Shown: positions 33,446-43,100 of the stretch, in pieces
How the letters are laid out: the number at the start of each line of letters is the position of its first letter
Numbering within the stretch: position 1 is the first letter of the stretch
From: Neobacillus driksii
GTDB lineage: Bacteria; Bacillota; Bacilli; Bacillales; Cytobacillaceae
Direction: 5' to 3'
Length of the DNA stretch: 64,000 nucleotides
Assembly (NCBI RefSeq): GCF_013409995.1
Contig: NZ_JACCBX010000010.1
Coordinates: forward strand, 62,001-126,000
Translations under genes and position numbers: made by a program
The notes under the pieces: generated by a model
The model's database searches: none
Seen by the model: the letters and a program-made list of their open reading frames with translations, nothing else
Told to the model about the DNA's origin: nothing

Positions 33446-34075
33446 ATGAAAAAGGACTCTAAAGAAGAAATAGTGAAAGCAGCGATAACGCTTTTTAATT
33501 CAAATGGATATGCTGGAACATCGATACGAGATATTGCAACCTTGGCAAAAGTAAACTCTGCAACCATCGCTTACCATTTTGAGAATAAGCTTGGTTTATT
33601 AGAATATTGCTTTACTTACTTTTTTGAGCAATATCTTAGTATTATTGAAGAAAAATTTTCTTTAATGGATACAGGTGTTAAGGATTGTTTAAAACGAATT
33701 ACAGCTGACTTGCTTCACTATCAATGTGAAAATATTGAGCTTACAAGCTTCGTATACCGAGAGATGTCAATGGATTCTCAGGTGGTCAGAGAAATTATGT
33801 CTACCTATGCATTAAAGGAGAAATATTATTTTCAAAAGATCTTTGAAAAAGGGTTTGAACGAAAGGAATTCCGTCCACATTCTATTGCATATTTAATTAT
33901 TCAATACAAAGGCTTACTTATGATGCCGTTTATTAATGCACATTATTTACGAGAGGTATTATATATTTTTCCAAATGAAAGATTCTTTGAACAGAAGTAT
34001 CTAAAGGAAATTAATAGTTGGATTGAAAACACGCTGGGAACTAAGATAATAGAAAAGAAAGAGGCTATCCTGTAA
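33446..34075 (+). CDS. refZ: RefZ, TetR-type regulator of FtsZ positioning
   Basis: A 209-residue TetR-family protein with the N-terminal helix-turn-helix (about 22-46; GYAGTSIRDIATLAKVNSAT) and an otherwise divergent ligand domain. In B. subtilis RefZ (YttP) binds sites flanking the origin and adjusts FtsZ-ring position at the start of sporulation. The neighbourhood (fRMsr, refZ, ezrA) matches. ATG 33446 follows CGGAGGTG. Confidence 0.88.
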   Translation: MKKDSKEEIVKAAITLFNSNGYAGTSIRDIATLAKVNSATIAYHFENKLGLLEYCFTYFFEQYLSIIEEKFSLMDTGVKDCLKRITADLLHYQCENIELTSFVYREMSMDSQVVREIMSTYALKEKYYFQKIFEKGFERKEFRPHSIAYLIIQYKGLLMMPFINAHYLREVLYIFPNERFFEQKYLKEINSWIENTLGTKIIEKKEAIL

Positions 34076-34109
34076 TTGAACCAACGATTTAACTATTAAA
34101 TTTAAATGG

Positions 34110-34154
34110 TAAGCACTAGCTGAAACCTAATTTCCTTCAGCAAGTGCTTTTTAA
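34110..34154 (+). terminator. refZ terminator
   Basis: AAGCACTAGCTGAA pairs with TTCAGCAAGTGCTT with one mismatch, with T tail. The following 200 bases before ezrA hold only AT-rich promoter-like DNA. Confidence 0.8.
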
Positions 34155-34371
34155 TTTGCATTTTAACGAAATATTATCTTTTCACAAGGTTTTTGCCATA
34201 AAATAGTAAATTAAAATTTCTTTTACAAAAAAATTGAAAATACTAGTCAAAAAATGTCGTTTACATGGTATCATAGATGCATTGAACTTTACCGTAGTTA
34301 ATGGTTTTTAATAGATTAGGATATAGTACTTAGAAGATTTAAATGAAGTGTTTGAAACAGGGGGCTTGAAC

Positions 34372-36060
34372 GTGACATATTTTATTGGATTTATTATCCT
34401 GCTACTAGCCTTATTCGTATTGGGGTATTTTATAAAGAAAAAGTATTTTAAAGAAATGGATAGGTTAGAAGCCTGGAAAATTGATTTGTTTAACCGGCCG
34501 ATTTTGGATGAAATGTCAAAGGTAAAACAATTAAATATGACCGGACAAACCGAGGAGTTATTCGAGGGCTGGCGAAATCAGTGGGACGATATCATAACGG
34601 TTAAATTGCCAGATTTGGAAGAGATGTTATTTGACGCTGAAGAATTTATCGATAAATACCGCTTTGCCAAAGCCAAAGCTGTTCAACAAGAAATTAACGA
34701 TAAATTACAGTCAACTGAAAATGAGATTAATAAAATAGTTGAAGAACTACATGAACTTGTTGGAAGTGAAGAAAAGAACAGGACTGAAATTGAGCAGTTA
34801 AAAGAATTGTACCGGGAAACGAAGAAAACGCTGCTTGCTCATCGACATAGTTTTGGAAAGTCCGAAAAATACTTAGAAGCTCAACTGGATGACGTTACGA
34901 AAAAGTTCCATGAATTTGACGAGAAGACTGATCATGGTAACTATCTTGAGGCACGCGAGCTTGTATTAGGTATTCTCGATCAATTAATGAAGGTTAAAAA
35001 CAATATGAATACCATTCCTCAGCTGTTAATAGAGTGTCAATCACTTATTCCAGCTCAATTGTCAGATATTCTCGAAGGATATCGTGAAATGACCGAGAAG
35101 GGGTATTACTTAAGCCATATTCAATTAGAAAATGAAATTGAAAGTCTTCAAGAAAAATTGGCTGCGTATTTAGCACTGATTGAAGAGACGAAAATCGAAG
35201 AGGCGCTAGAAGGAATAGGTGAAGTTAAAGAGCGAATTGATATTCTGTTTGATTTATTGGAAAAAGAAGTGAATGCCAAACATTTTATCCTTCAAAATGA
35301 AAAAGGGATGAGTGGACTTTTATCCTCGGTCCTTGAGGAACATGATCATCTTTCTAATGAGGTAAAGCATGTGCAAGAAAGCTATCACTTGACGGAAAGT
35401 GACTTTGAAATCCAACGCCACTTAGAAAAACAGCTTGCTACTGTTACAAAGCACTATGAAATTTTGATGGAAAAAATGAATATCAATGAAACGGCTTTAA
35501 CGATTCTTTGTGAAGAACTAAAAGAAATAAAAATGCATATAGAAATGATTCAGGAAGAGCAGGAAAATTTCGCTCTTAAGTTACAAGCCCTAAGAAAAGA
35601 TGAGTTTGAAGCGCGTGAAACACTAAGGGAATTAACCAAAAAAGTGGGCGAAACCATTCGTTTAATATCAAAAAGTAATATTCCGGGATTACCAGAAGAC
35701 TACAAATATTTATTGGAAGATACAAATGAAAGCATACAAAACGTAAAGCTTCAGCTTCAAGAAAAGCCGCTTAACGTATCAGCTCTAAATCAATATTTAG
35801 AGATTGCAGTCTTAACCGTCGAAAAATTATCAACTACAACAGTTGAACTGATTGAAAATGTTTTGCTTGCTGAAAAGGCGATTCAATACGGAAACCGATA
35901 CAGAAGTCTGTATCCTTCTGTTGCCAAGGGACTTAGTGATGCAGAAAATGCATTTAGACATTTTGAGTATCAGGAAGCTTTAGAGCAAGCTGCTGCTTCT
36001 CTTGAATCTATTGACCCAGGAGTCTTGAAGAAAATCAAGGCAACAGTTGTAAAGCAATAA
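34372..36060 (+). CDS. ezrA: EzrA, septation ring regulator
   Basis: A 562-residue, single-span membrane protein: N-terminus TYFIGFIILLLALFVLGYF outside/in the membrane, then long spectrin-like cytoplasmic coiled coils. It inhibits FtsZ ring formation at poles and helps move PBP1 to the septum. The GTG start at 34372 (preceded by AGGGGG) gives the family length of 562 residues; the longer frame is not conserved. The AWKIDLFNRP and KMTGQTEELFEGW-like segments after the span are typical. Confidence 0.95.
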   Translation: MTYFIGFIILLLALFVLGYFIKKKYFKEMDRLEAWKIDLFNRPILDEMSKVKQLNMTGQTEELFEGWRNQWDDIITVKLPDLEEMLFDAEEFIDKYRFAKAKAVQQEINDKLQSTENEINKIVEELHELVGSEEKNRTEIEQLKELYRETKKTLLAHRHSFGKSEKYLEAQLDDVTKKFHEFDEKTDHGNYLEARELVLGILDQLMKVKNNMNTIPQLLIECQSLIPAQLSDILEGYREMTEKGYYLSHIQLENEIESLQEKLAAYLALIEETKIEEALEGIGEVKERIDILFDLLEKEVNAKHFILQNEKGMSGLLSSVLEEHDHLSNEVKHVQESYHLTESDFEIQRHLEKQLATVTKHYEILMEKMNINETALTILCEELKEIKMHIEMIQEEQENFALKLQALRKDEFEARETLRELTKKVGETIRLISKSNIPGLPEDYKYLLEDTNESIQNVKLQLQEKPLNVSALNQYLEIAVLTVEKLSTTTVELIENVLLAEKAIQYGNRYRSLYPSVAKGLSDAENAFRHFEYQEALEQAAASLESIDPGVLKKIKATVVKQ

Positions 36061-36067
36061 GTACTAA

Positions 36068-36105
36068 CCTTAAACCGATTCTGCTAAAAAATGGCAAATC
36101 GGTTT
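36068..36105 (+). terminator. ezrA terminator
   Basis: AAACCGATT pairs with AATCGGTTT with a T5 tail. Confidence 0.8.
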
Positions 36106-36187
36106 TTGTTTGTCTATATCACAAAACTTTTTCAATTGATTAAGTTTGTGGTAAGATTTAGTCCTGCAAAGGTGAGGTGTTAAAAAG

Positions 36188-37342
36188 ATGATTTATTTTG
36201 ATAATAGTGCAACGACAAGACCATATAATGAGGTTTTAGACTCATTTGTGAAGGTCTCAAGTGAATTTTTTGGCAATCCTTCATCCCTGCATGGACTAGG
36301 ACTGCAAGCTGAAAAACTTCTCACACAGGCACGGACACAAGTGGCTAACCTCTTATCTGTAAAACCAACAGAGATTTATTTTACTTCTGGGGGTACCGAA
36401 AGTAATAATTTGGCCATTAAAGGGACAGCAATGATGCATAAGAACAAAGGGAAACACTTAATTTTATCCAGTGTTGAACATCCTTCTGTCCGTGGAGCAA
36501 TGGAACAGTTACAAAAGTTAGGTTTTGACATTACCTATTTGCCGGTTGATCAATATGGAAGAGTAATGGTAGAGGATGTCAAAGCTTCTATAAGAAAAGA
36601 TACAATACTTGTTTCAGTTATGCATGTAAATAATGAGGTAGGAACAATTCAGCCAATTGCAGAAATTGGCAAGCTCTTGAGGCAATATCCAACCATTCTC
36701 TTTCATGTAGACGCTGTACAAGCTGTCGGAAAGGTTCATTTAAACTTAACGGAAGATGGAGTGGATTTATGCTCATTTTCGGCGCATAAGTTTCATGGAT
36801 TAAAGGGGACTGGTGCGCTCTTTATAAGAGAAGGTACTAGATTGGGTCCACTGCTCTCAGGCGGAAATCAAGAATGGAAAGTCAGAAGTGGAACGGAAAA
36901 TGTGGCAGGAGCTGTCGCAATGGCTAAGGCTCTAAGAATGACGATGGTGAAAGGCGAATTAGGAATTGAAAAAATGAAACGGGTGAAATCCCTTTTGCGA
37001 GAAGGGTTAGCCAGGATAGATGACCTTACCATCAATACGCCTTTGGAAAATACTGCCCCACATATTCTCAATTTTTCTATCAAGGGAGTAAAAGCAGAGG
37101 TTTTAATCCACACTCTAGAGCAAACAGGAATCTATCTGTCGACAACAAGTGCCTGTTCTTCTAAGAAACAATTACCAAGTCAGACACTTTTAGCAATGGG
37201 TGTACCTGATGATTTGGCTGACAGTGCATTTAGAATAAGCTTGTCCTACGATAATACGGAGGATGAGGCACGAATGGTAATTAAGGCAATCGAAAAAGGC
37301 GCAAAACAACTAAGAAAGGTTATGAAATTACATGAATTATGA
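36188..37342 (+). CDS. nifZ: Cysteine desulfurase NifZ (IscS-like)
   Basis: A 384-residue PLP-dependent cysteine desulfurase with Lys201 in SFSAHKFHG, His98 in SVEHP and the persulfide-bearing Cys323 in TTSACSSK. In Bacillus the NifZ protein passes sulfur to ThiI for 4-thiouridine in tRNA. The downstream thiI start overlaps its 3' end by 11 bases, supporting that partnership. GGTGAGGTG precedes ATG 36188. Confidence 0.93.
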   Translation: MIYFDNSATTRPYNEVLDSFVKVSSEFFGNPSSLHGLGLQAEKLLTQARTQVANLLSVKPTEIYFTSGGTESNNLAIKGTAMMHKNKGKHLILSSVEHPSVRGAMEQLQKLGFDITYLPVDQYGRVMVEDVKASIRKDTILVSVMHVNNEVGTIQPIAEIGKLLRQYPTILFHVDAVQAVGKVHLNLTEDGVDLCSFSAHKFHGLKGTGALFIREGTRLGPLLSGGNQEWKVRSGTENVAGAVAMAKALRMTMVKGELGIEKMKRVKSLLREGLARIDDLTINTPLENTAPHILNFSIKGVKAEVLIHTLEQTGIYLSTTSACSSKKQLPSQTLLAMGVPDDLADSAFRISLSYDNTEDEARMVIKAIEKGAKQLRKVMKLHEL

Positions 37343-38540
37343 TCGAATATTGATTCGCTATGGTGAAATCTCTACCAAAGGCAGAAATAGAAAGAAATTT
37401 GTAGACAAGTTAAGAAAGAGTGTTCGAATTGCATTGGCTTCCTTTCCGAAGATAAAAATCCGGGCTGAGCGTGACAGGATGTACGTGCTCGTAAATGGTG
37501 AAAACGTTGATGAAATCATCAAGTCATTGAAAAATATTTTTGGTATCCAATCCCTTAGTCCAGCGATAAGGGTTGAAAAAGATCTTGACCAGATGAAGGA
37601 GGCTGCTCTTTCTTTAGTAAAAAGCCTGTACAAAGAAGGACAAACCTTTAAAATCTCTCCCAAACGTTCTGATAAAACATTTGAATTAGATACAAGTGGC
37701 ATCAATCATACATTTGGCGGGTATATTCTTGAAAATATTCCAGGCATTAAGGTAGATGTGAAAAATCCTGATATTAACTTGAAAATTGAGGTTCTTAGCG
37801 AGGCTATCTACATGTCTTGTGAGAACATCCTAGGAGCTGGGGGACTGCCGGTTGGCTCAAGTGGTAAGGCGATGTTGATGCTGTCTGGAGGAATCGATAG
37901 TCCGGTGGCCGGGTATTTGACAATGAAACGCGGAGTGGAAATTGAGGCTGTACATTTTTTCAGTCCACCGTATACAAGTGAAAGATCAAAGGAAAAAGTA
38001 ATTGACCTGGCAAAGAAACTAGCTGAAATATTTGGTTCGATGAAACTTCATATCGTTCCGTTTACGGCTATTCAACAATCGATAAAAGAACAAATTCCTG
38101 AAAATTACTCTATGACAACGACAAGAAGATTTATGCTTCGAATAACGGATGAGATTAGAAGAAAACAGGAAGGTCTTGCGATTATTACGGGAGATAATCT
38201 TGGTCAGGTGGCAAGTCAAACATTAGAGAGTATGTATGCGATTAATGATGTTACCAATACTCCAATTCTGAGGCCTTTGCTCACTATGGATAAAAATGAT
38301 ATTATAAAAATCGCCAAAGATATTGATACCTATGATATCTCAATAAGACCTTTCGAGGACTGCTGCACTATATTCGTTCCATCATCACCAAAAACAAAAC
38401 CAAAAAAAGAAAAAGTACAGCACTACGAAAGCTTCTTCGACTACGAACCACTAATCCAAGAAGCAGTAGAAAACACAGAAATGCTCACAATCAGACCAGA
38501 CAGCAAAGAACAACCTTCTGAATTTGATGATTTATTTTAA
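37332..38540 (+). CDS. thiI: tRNA 4-thiouridine synthase ThiI
   Basis: A 402-residue enzyme with a THUMP domain (about 60-165) and an adenylating PP-loop SGGIDSP (185-191), with Cys344 (FEDCCTIF) as the sulfur-handling cysteine. It makes s4U8 in tRNA. As in other Bacillus members it lacks the rhodanese domain of the E. coli protein. The last ~45 codons (from about 38385) use C- and A-ending codons much more than the rest of the gene, and the stop is followed immediately by a repeat element. Confidence 0.94.
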   Translation: MNYDRILIRYGEISTKGRNRKKFVDKLRKSVRIALASFPKIKIRAERDRMYVLVNGENVDEIIKSLKNIFGIQSLSPAIRVEKDLDQMKEAALSLVKSLYKEGQTFKISPKRSDKTFELDTSGINHTFGGYILENIPGIKVDVKNPDINLKIEVLSEAIYMSCENILGAGGLPVGSSGKAMLMLSGGIDSPVAGYLTMKRGVEIEAVHFFSPPYTSERSKEKVIDLAKKLAEIFGSMKLHIVPFTAIQQSIKEQIPENYSMTTTRRFMLRITDEIRRKQEGLAIITGDNLGQVASQTLESMYAINDVTNTPILRPLLTMDKNDIIKIAKDIDTYDISIRPFEDCCTIFVPSSPKTKPKKEKVQHYESFFDYEPLIQEAVENTEMLTIRPDSKEQPSEFDDLF

Positions 38541-38708
38541 GGCTGTATAATCATACTTGTTGATTGGTGTGGAAGGCACGAAGACTCCTGCAGGAGTACG
38601 GAGCAGGTGAGACCCCACAGGCGCTTTAGCGCCGAGGAGGCTCACCGCAACGCCTGCGGAAAGCGAAGTGCCTGAAGCGGAAATCATTAGCAGACTACGT
38701 ACACAGCC
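38541..38708. repeat. Nested MITE-like repeat, copy C
   Basis: Ends GGCTGTATAA / GTACACAGCC, inner GTTGATTGGTGTGGAAGGC facing GCCTGAAGCGGAAATCA, with a central GC-rich module (GAGACCCCACAGG, GAGGAGGCTCACC). It begins directly after the thiI stop codon. No flanking duplication is visible, suggesting an older copy. Confidence 0.78.
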
Positions 38709-38759
38709 TTTAACATGAAATTTGTGAAATATTTGTGAACAATTACCAATTCTAAAAAA

Positions 38760-38789
38760 GTATATAGCCATGTGATTCTACACATTCTA
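38760..38789 (+). promoter_or_regulatory. Candidate SigG promoter of the SASP gene
   Basis: GTATA, 18-base spacer, CATTCTA fits the forespore SigG pattern (TGnATA-N17-18-CATAnTA). Confidence 0.6.
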
Positions 38790-38812
38790 TACTCACAAGG
38801 AGGTGATATCAC

Positions 38813-39016
38813 ATGGCTAATAACAACAACTCAAATCAATTACTTGTACCTGGTGTAGAGCAAGCTCTTCAACAAATGAAATATGAAATTGCTCAAGAAT
38901 TTGGTGTAAACCTTGGTGCAGACACTACTTCACGTGCTAACGGATCTGTTGGTGGTGAAATCACTAAGCGTTTAGTATCAATGGCTGAGTCTCAATTAAG
39001 CGGATTTTCACGATAA
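38813..39016 (+). CDS. Alpha/beta-type small acid-soluble spore protein
   Basis: A 67-residue DNA-coating spore protein. It has LLVPGVEQALQQMKYEIAQE (with the GPR protease cleavage site region KYEIAQEFG) and NGSVGGEITKRLV, the two blocks of the alpha/beta SASP family. These saturate forespore DNA and are degraded by Gpr on germination. GGAGGTGATATC precedes the ATG. Monocistronic, with a SigG-like promoter. Confidence 0.95.
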   Translation: MANNNNSNQLLVPGVEQALQQMKYEIAQEFGVNLGADTTSRANGSVGGEITKRLVSMAESQLSGFSR

Positions 39017-39032
39017 CAAATGAATACGATGG

Positions 39033-39068
39033 CTACAGAGAGTGGGATTTTTCCCACTCTCTTTTTCT
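39033..39068 (+). terminator. SASP gene terminator
   Basis: AGAGAGTGGGA pairs with TCCCACTCTCT with a T5 tail. Confidence 0.9.
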
Positions 39069-39162
39069 TTACTTTTTTTCAGTATAATAATTTTAAATTT
39101 TTGAATAATTTAGTATAATAAGTCTTGTGATGATGTATATATCTGGAATGAGGGGGAGAAAC

Positions 39163-40746
39163 ATGAACCGCGAAGAATTAATTGCACCAGAAAAGTATAA
39201 TCTTGTATCGGAAGTAGAACGATTTGCAAAAGATCCCAACAGATTAGCATTAAAATGGGAAAATGAAGCAGGGGAAACAAAACAGGTTACATATGAAGAA
39301 TTAATAAAAAAAGTTAATCAAGCGGGAAATGTTTTCATACAAAATGGTTTAAAAAAAGGCGATGTAGTCTTAGTAATAATACCAAGACTTATTGAAGCTT
39401 ATGTTGTATATTTAGCTGCATTAAAAGCCGGTCTAGTTGTTATTCCAAGTTCAGAAATGCTGCGAGAGAAGGATCTTCAATATAGAATTTCACATGGTGA
39501 TGTTAAAGCTATAATCAGCTATTTTCCTTATGTGGATCAATTTGAAAATATTACTAGTCCACAACCACTGTTAAAGTTTTCAGTCGGCGAAAAGCAAGAA
39601 GGCTGGATTTTTTTAGAAGAAGAAATGAAGGCGGCATCGCAGGAATTTGAATTTGCTGAAACCCTTCGCGATGATATGGCTTTTTTATCCTATACCTCAG
39701 GAACAACCGGTAATCCGAAAGGTGTTGTACATACACATGGATGGGCATTTGCTCATTTAAAAACTGCAGCACCAAAGTGGCTTTGTATAGAAGACGGTGA
39801 TACAGTATGGGCAACTGCGGCTCCTGGCTGGCAAAAGTGGATCTGGAGTCCATTTTTATCTGTACTTGGTTCAGGCGGAACGGGATTAGTATATAATGGT
39901 AAGTTTGAACCACAAAAATACTTGAGCCTCTTAGAAAAATATTCTGTAAATGTTCTATGTTGTACACCCACCGAATATCGGTTAATGGCGAAGGTAGAAA
40001 ACCTTGATGATTTTAAATTACCTAGCCTTCATAGTGCTGTTTCCGCCGGGGAGCCGCTTAATCGAGAGGTTATCGATACTTTCAAAAGACATTTTAATGT
40101 TGATGTCCGTGACGGCTATGGACAAACTGAAAATACCTTGTTGGTTGGCGTAACAAAAGGAATGGAGTTGAAATCTGGTTCAATGGGCAAACCAACTCCG
40201 GGCAATCGAGTGGAAATTATAAATGAGGAAGGCCAAGTCTGTCCTGTCGGTGAAGTTGGGGATATTGCCGTACATGTTGAAACGCCGGCATTGTTTAAAA
40301 ATTATTATAAGGACCCGGAAAGAACCGCTATGCAATTCCGTGGTGATTACTATATTACCGGGGATAAAGCAAAAAGGGATGAAGATGGATACTTTTGGTT
40401 TGAAGGCCGCAGTGATGATATCATTATCAGCTCAGGCTATACAATTGGACCTTTTGAAGTAGAGGATGCACTGGTAAAACATCCATTTGTTAAAGAATGT
40501 GCGGTAGTGGCAAGCCCTGATGAAATTCGCGGTTTTATTGTAAAGGCTTTTGTTGTCTTAAAAGACGATGTCGATGCAAATGACCCAGAATTAACAAAGA
40601 CACTTCAAGAGCATGTTAAAACACTTACAGCTCCATATAAATATCCAAGGAAAATCGAATATTTATCTGAACTGCCAAAAACCACTTCAGGGAAAATTCG
40701 ACGAATTGAACTCCGCCAGCAAGAACTGCAATCTATCAAACAATAG
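39163..40746 (+). CDS. ytcI: YtcI, medium/short-chain acyl-CoA synthetase
   Basis: A 527-residue ANL adenylating enzyme with P-loop YTSGTTGNPKG, the YGQTEN motif, the GRSDDII hinge and TTSGKIRR with the catalytic lysine. It activates a carboxylic acid to its CoA thioester; the family YtcI/MbcS-like group favours branched or short acids, but the substrate is not shown here. ATG 39163 follows AGGGGGAG; the three earlier methionines lack a ribosome site. Confidence 0.85.
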   Translation: MNREELIAPEKYNLVSEVERFAKDPNRLALKWENEAGETKQVTYEELIKKVNQAGNVFIQNGLKKGDVVLVIIPRLIEAYVVYLAALKAGLVVIPSSEMLREKDLQYRISHGDVKAIISYFPYVDQFENITSPQPLLKFSVGEKQEGWIFLEEEMKAASQEFEFAETLRDDMAFLSYTSGTTGNPKGVVHTHGWAFAHLKTAAPKWLCIEDGDTVWATAAPGWQKWIWSPFLSVLGSGGTGLVYNGKFEPQKYLSLLEKYSVNVLCCTPTEYRLMAKVENLDDFKLPSLHSAVSAGEPLNREVIDTFKRHFNVDVRDGYGQTENTLLVGVTKGMELKSGSMGKPTPGNRVEIINEEGQVCPVGEVGDIAVHVETPALFKNYYKDPERTAMQFRGDYYITGDKAKRDEDGYFWFEGRSDDIIISSGYTIGPFEVEDALVKHPFVKECAVVASPDEIRGFIVKAFVVLKDDVDANDPELTKTLQEHVKTLTAPYKYPRKIEYLSELPKTTSGKIRRIELRQQELQSIKQ

Positions 40747-40749
40747 TGC

Positions 40750-40786
40750 TGAAAAAAGGCTGTCCATTTTAGACAGCCTTTTTGTT
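40750..40786 (+). terminator. ytcI terminator
   Basis: AAAGGCTGTC pairs with GACAGCCTTT around a 10-base loop, with T5. Confidence 0.85.
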
Positions 40787-40789
40787 ATT

Positions 40790-41092
40790 AGCTGTGTTAA
40801 AGCAAAATTTAATAGTTGCACCCTGTTGATTTGCGCGGAAGGCACGAAGACTCCTCGAAAATGCTATCGCATTTTCTTCGTGCGTGGGCAAATTCGAGGA
40901 AGAAATTCAATGTCCTGCAGGAGTACGGAGCAGGTGAGACCCCGCAGGCGCATGCGCCGAGGAGGCTCACCGCAACGCCTGCGGAAAGCGAAGTACCTCG
41001 GGAACAGGCAAAGACCGCCTGTCCCTGCGATGCTAATTCCAAGAAGCATTCCTTAGTGGAGCGCAAATCAACAGGCCACTTTTAACACAGCT
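40790..41092. repeat. Nested MITE-like repeat, copy D (longest)
   Basis: Ends AGCTGTGTTAAA / TTTAACACAGCT. Compared with copy C it has two extra inserted blocks: about 57 bases from CGAAAATGCTATCGC (40857) inside GACTCCT|GCAGGAG, and about 57 bases from CGGGAACAGGC (40999) before GGAGCGCAAATCAAC. It fills the gap between ytcI and nadK2. Frames through it are not credible genes. Confidence 0.78.
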
Positions 41093-41098
41093 TAGCTA

Positions 41099-41917
41099 TT
41101 ATAGAAAAGTTCTTTTAACCTTTTCCCAAAAGGAATTATCTTTTAGCTTTAGAGTTTTAATTTTCTTATCACTGAGTCTAATTTGAATTTTATCCACATG
41201 ACGAATGCTTAATGCCTCATTGTCTAAGCCCATTGTAGGGTGCTCATTGCCTTCCGAAATAATTTTAAGAGTTAGAGAGCGTTTGCCGCCTATCACAAAG
41301 GGAGCTCCTAATGTACGATACTTATTGTTATTAATGGAAGCAACCTCGCTGACCTGCATGCAGGGGATTAAGGGGTCAACGACCGCACCATTAACAGATT
41401 TATTGTAAGCCGTACTTCCTGTTGGTGTAGCAACAATCAATCCATCTCCACGGAAGGTTTCAAAATGTAATTCATCAATAAAAACATCTAATTCTAGCGT
41501 TCTAATGATGGAAGAGCGAATACTAAACTCATTGAGGCATGGAAATATCCCTTGTCCATCGACCATGACTTCAATAATCGGATAACGCCGTACCTTTAAA
41601 TCTTCATTCGTAACAGCCTCAACCTTAGAAACGGCTTCAACCATTTTAGAGGAATCATTAATTTTGAAATCACAATACATACTTAAACTATCCTTTGTTG
41701 TGATCCCACAATAAAGGACATCATCACGAAAACCTGTTTTCCTTACTGCTTGAAGGAAAGTACCATCATCACCGATGCTCGCAATAATATTGGCATCACG
41801 GTGATCATTTACAATTGTTAAACCATATTGCTTTGCGGAATCATCTAAATTCCCTATCCTCTTCAGCATGTCTTTTTCTAAATGATGATAAAAGTAGATA
41901 TTACGTCTATCTCCCAT
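41099..41917 (-). CDS. nadK2: NAD kinase 2
   Basis: A 272-residue NAD kinase of the second Bacillus type (B. subtilis YtdI). Visible motifs are the SIGDDGTFLQA loop (GGDG equivalent) and TPTGSTAYNKS, with NEFSIRSS between. It makes NADP from NAD. GGAGGGC precedes ATG 41917. It runs opposite to sppA; the intervening ~160 bases hold both promoters. Confidence 0.92.
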   Translation of the reverse strand: MGDRRNIYFYHHLEKDMLKRIGNLDDSAKQYGLTIVNDHRDANIIASIGDDGTFLQAVRKTGFRDDVLYCGITTKDSLSMYCDFKINDSSKMVEAVSKVEAVTNEDLKVRRYPIIEVMVDGQGIFPCLNEFSIRSSIIRTLELDVFIDELHFETFRGDGLIVATPTGSTAYNKSVNGAVVDPLIPCMQVSEVASINNNKYRTLGAPFVIGGKRSLTLKIISEGNEHPTMGLDNEALSIRHVDKIQIRLSDKKIKTLKLKDNSFWEKVKRTFL

Positions 41918-42077
41918 ATTGCCCTCCAAATTTTAATTATTAATTTTGAGAAAAATTCCCATGGAACTTTTTATTTTTGTTAAACTTAGGAAGTCTGCTT
42001 TAATTTTAGCATTATTTTGAAACAATATTAAATTATGTAAGGGAAAATTCATAAGAATTAAAGGAGGAGTCTAACGC

Positions 42078-43088
42078 ATGAATGGGAAACGATGGGCAGC
42101 CCTTGGTATTGCTGCGGCATTATTTTTTGTATCTGTCGGGATTAACTTTTTATCTGCCTTTGCTTTTAAAGGGGTAGAAACCGATTTAAGTGAGCTCTTA
42201 GCTACGACAGAGCTGCCTTTCACCGAGGAAGTTGTCCAGGAAGGAAATGAAATGAAAAAGATTGCCGTACTCGACGTTGATGGCGTTATACAAGATACAA
42301 ACAGTGCTGAATCTTTTTTTCAATCCGCTGGATATAATCACCAAGGATTTATGAAAAAATTAGAGTACATAAAAGAAGATGATACCGTAAAGGGGATTAT
42401 ACTTAAGGTTAACTCTCCCGGTGGCGGTGTAGTGGAAAGTGCTGAAATTCATGATAAATTAGTTGAAATTCAAAAGGAAACAAAGAAGCCGCTCTATGTT
42501 TCAATGGGCTCGATGGCTGCTTCTGGAGGCTATTATATTTCAGCTGCAGCCAAAAAGATTTTTGCAAGTGAAGAAACGATGACAGGTTCTCTTGGAGTCA
42601 TCATGCAAGGAATTAATTATGAAGGATTGGCTGAGAAGTATGGCGTAGATTTTGTGACGATCAAAAGCGGCCAATATAAAGACATCATGAGCCCAACTCG
42701 CCAAATGACAGAAGACGAACGGCAAATTCTCCAACGTATGATTGACAATTCCTACGAAGGGTTCGTGAAGGTGATTTCAGAGGGAAGGAAGATGACCACG
42801 GACCAAGTAAAACAGATTGCAGATGGAAGAATTTACGATGGAAGACAAGCCAAAGAGTTAAATTTGATAGATGGCTTTGGATATCTAGATGATGTAATAC
42901 AACAAATGAAGAATGACGAAAAGCTTAAAGACGCTAAGGTTGTCCGTTACACGGAGGCATTAGGTTTCGGTTCTCTATTGAATTTAAAGGTTCAGAAATT
43001 AATCGGTACCGAAAATGATATGACCGGAATTATGGAAATATTATCAAGGCCTAATTCTCCACGTCTAATGTACTTATATGCAGAGTAG
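42078..43088 (+). CDS. sppA: Signal peptide peptidase SppA
   Basis: A 336-residue membrane protease of family S49. It has an N-terminal span (about 9-29), then VNSPGGGVVES, nucleophile Ser149 (MAASGGYY) and general base Lys201 (SGQYKDIMSP), the catalytic dyad equivalent to Ser147/Lys199 in B. subtilis. It degrades cleaved signal peptides. AAGGAGGAG precedes ATG 42078, and yteJ follows after 12 bases. Confidence 0.95.
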   Translation: MNGKRWAALGIAAALFFVSVGINFLSAFAFKGVETDLSELLATTELPFTEEVVQEGNEMKKIAVLDVDGVIQDTNSAESFFQSAGYNHQGFMKKLEYIKEDDTVKGIILKVNSPGGGVVESAEIHDKLVEIQKETKKPLYVSMGSMAASGGYYISAAAKKIFASEETMTGSLGVIMQGINYEGLAEKYGVDFVTIKSGQYKDIMSPTRQMTEDERQILQRMIDNSYEGFVKVISEGRKMTTDQVKQIADGRIYDGRQAKELNLIDGFGYLDDVIQQMKNDEKLKDAKVVRYTEALGFGSLLNLKVQKLIGTENDMTGIMEILSRPNSPRLMYLYAE

Positions 43089-43100
43089 GGGGGTAACTAG

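Noticed and set aside
39554..39971. Antisense frames inside ytcI
   Set aside because: Shadow frames of a clear acyl-CoA synthetase gene, no promoter or ribosome site.
40613..41085. Several frames through the region between ytcI and nadK2
   Set aside because: They run inside repeat copy D or overlap the end of ytcI and are shared by other copies of the repeat, so they are not genes.
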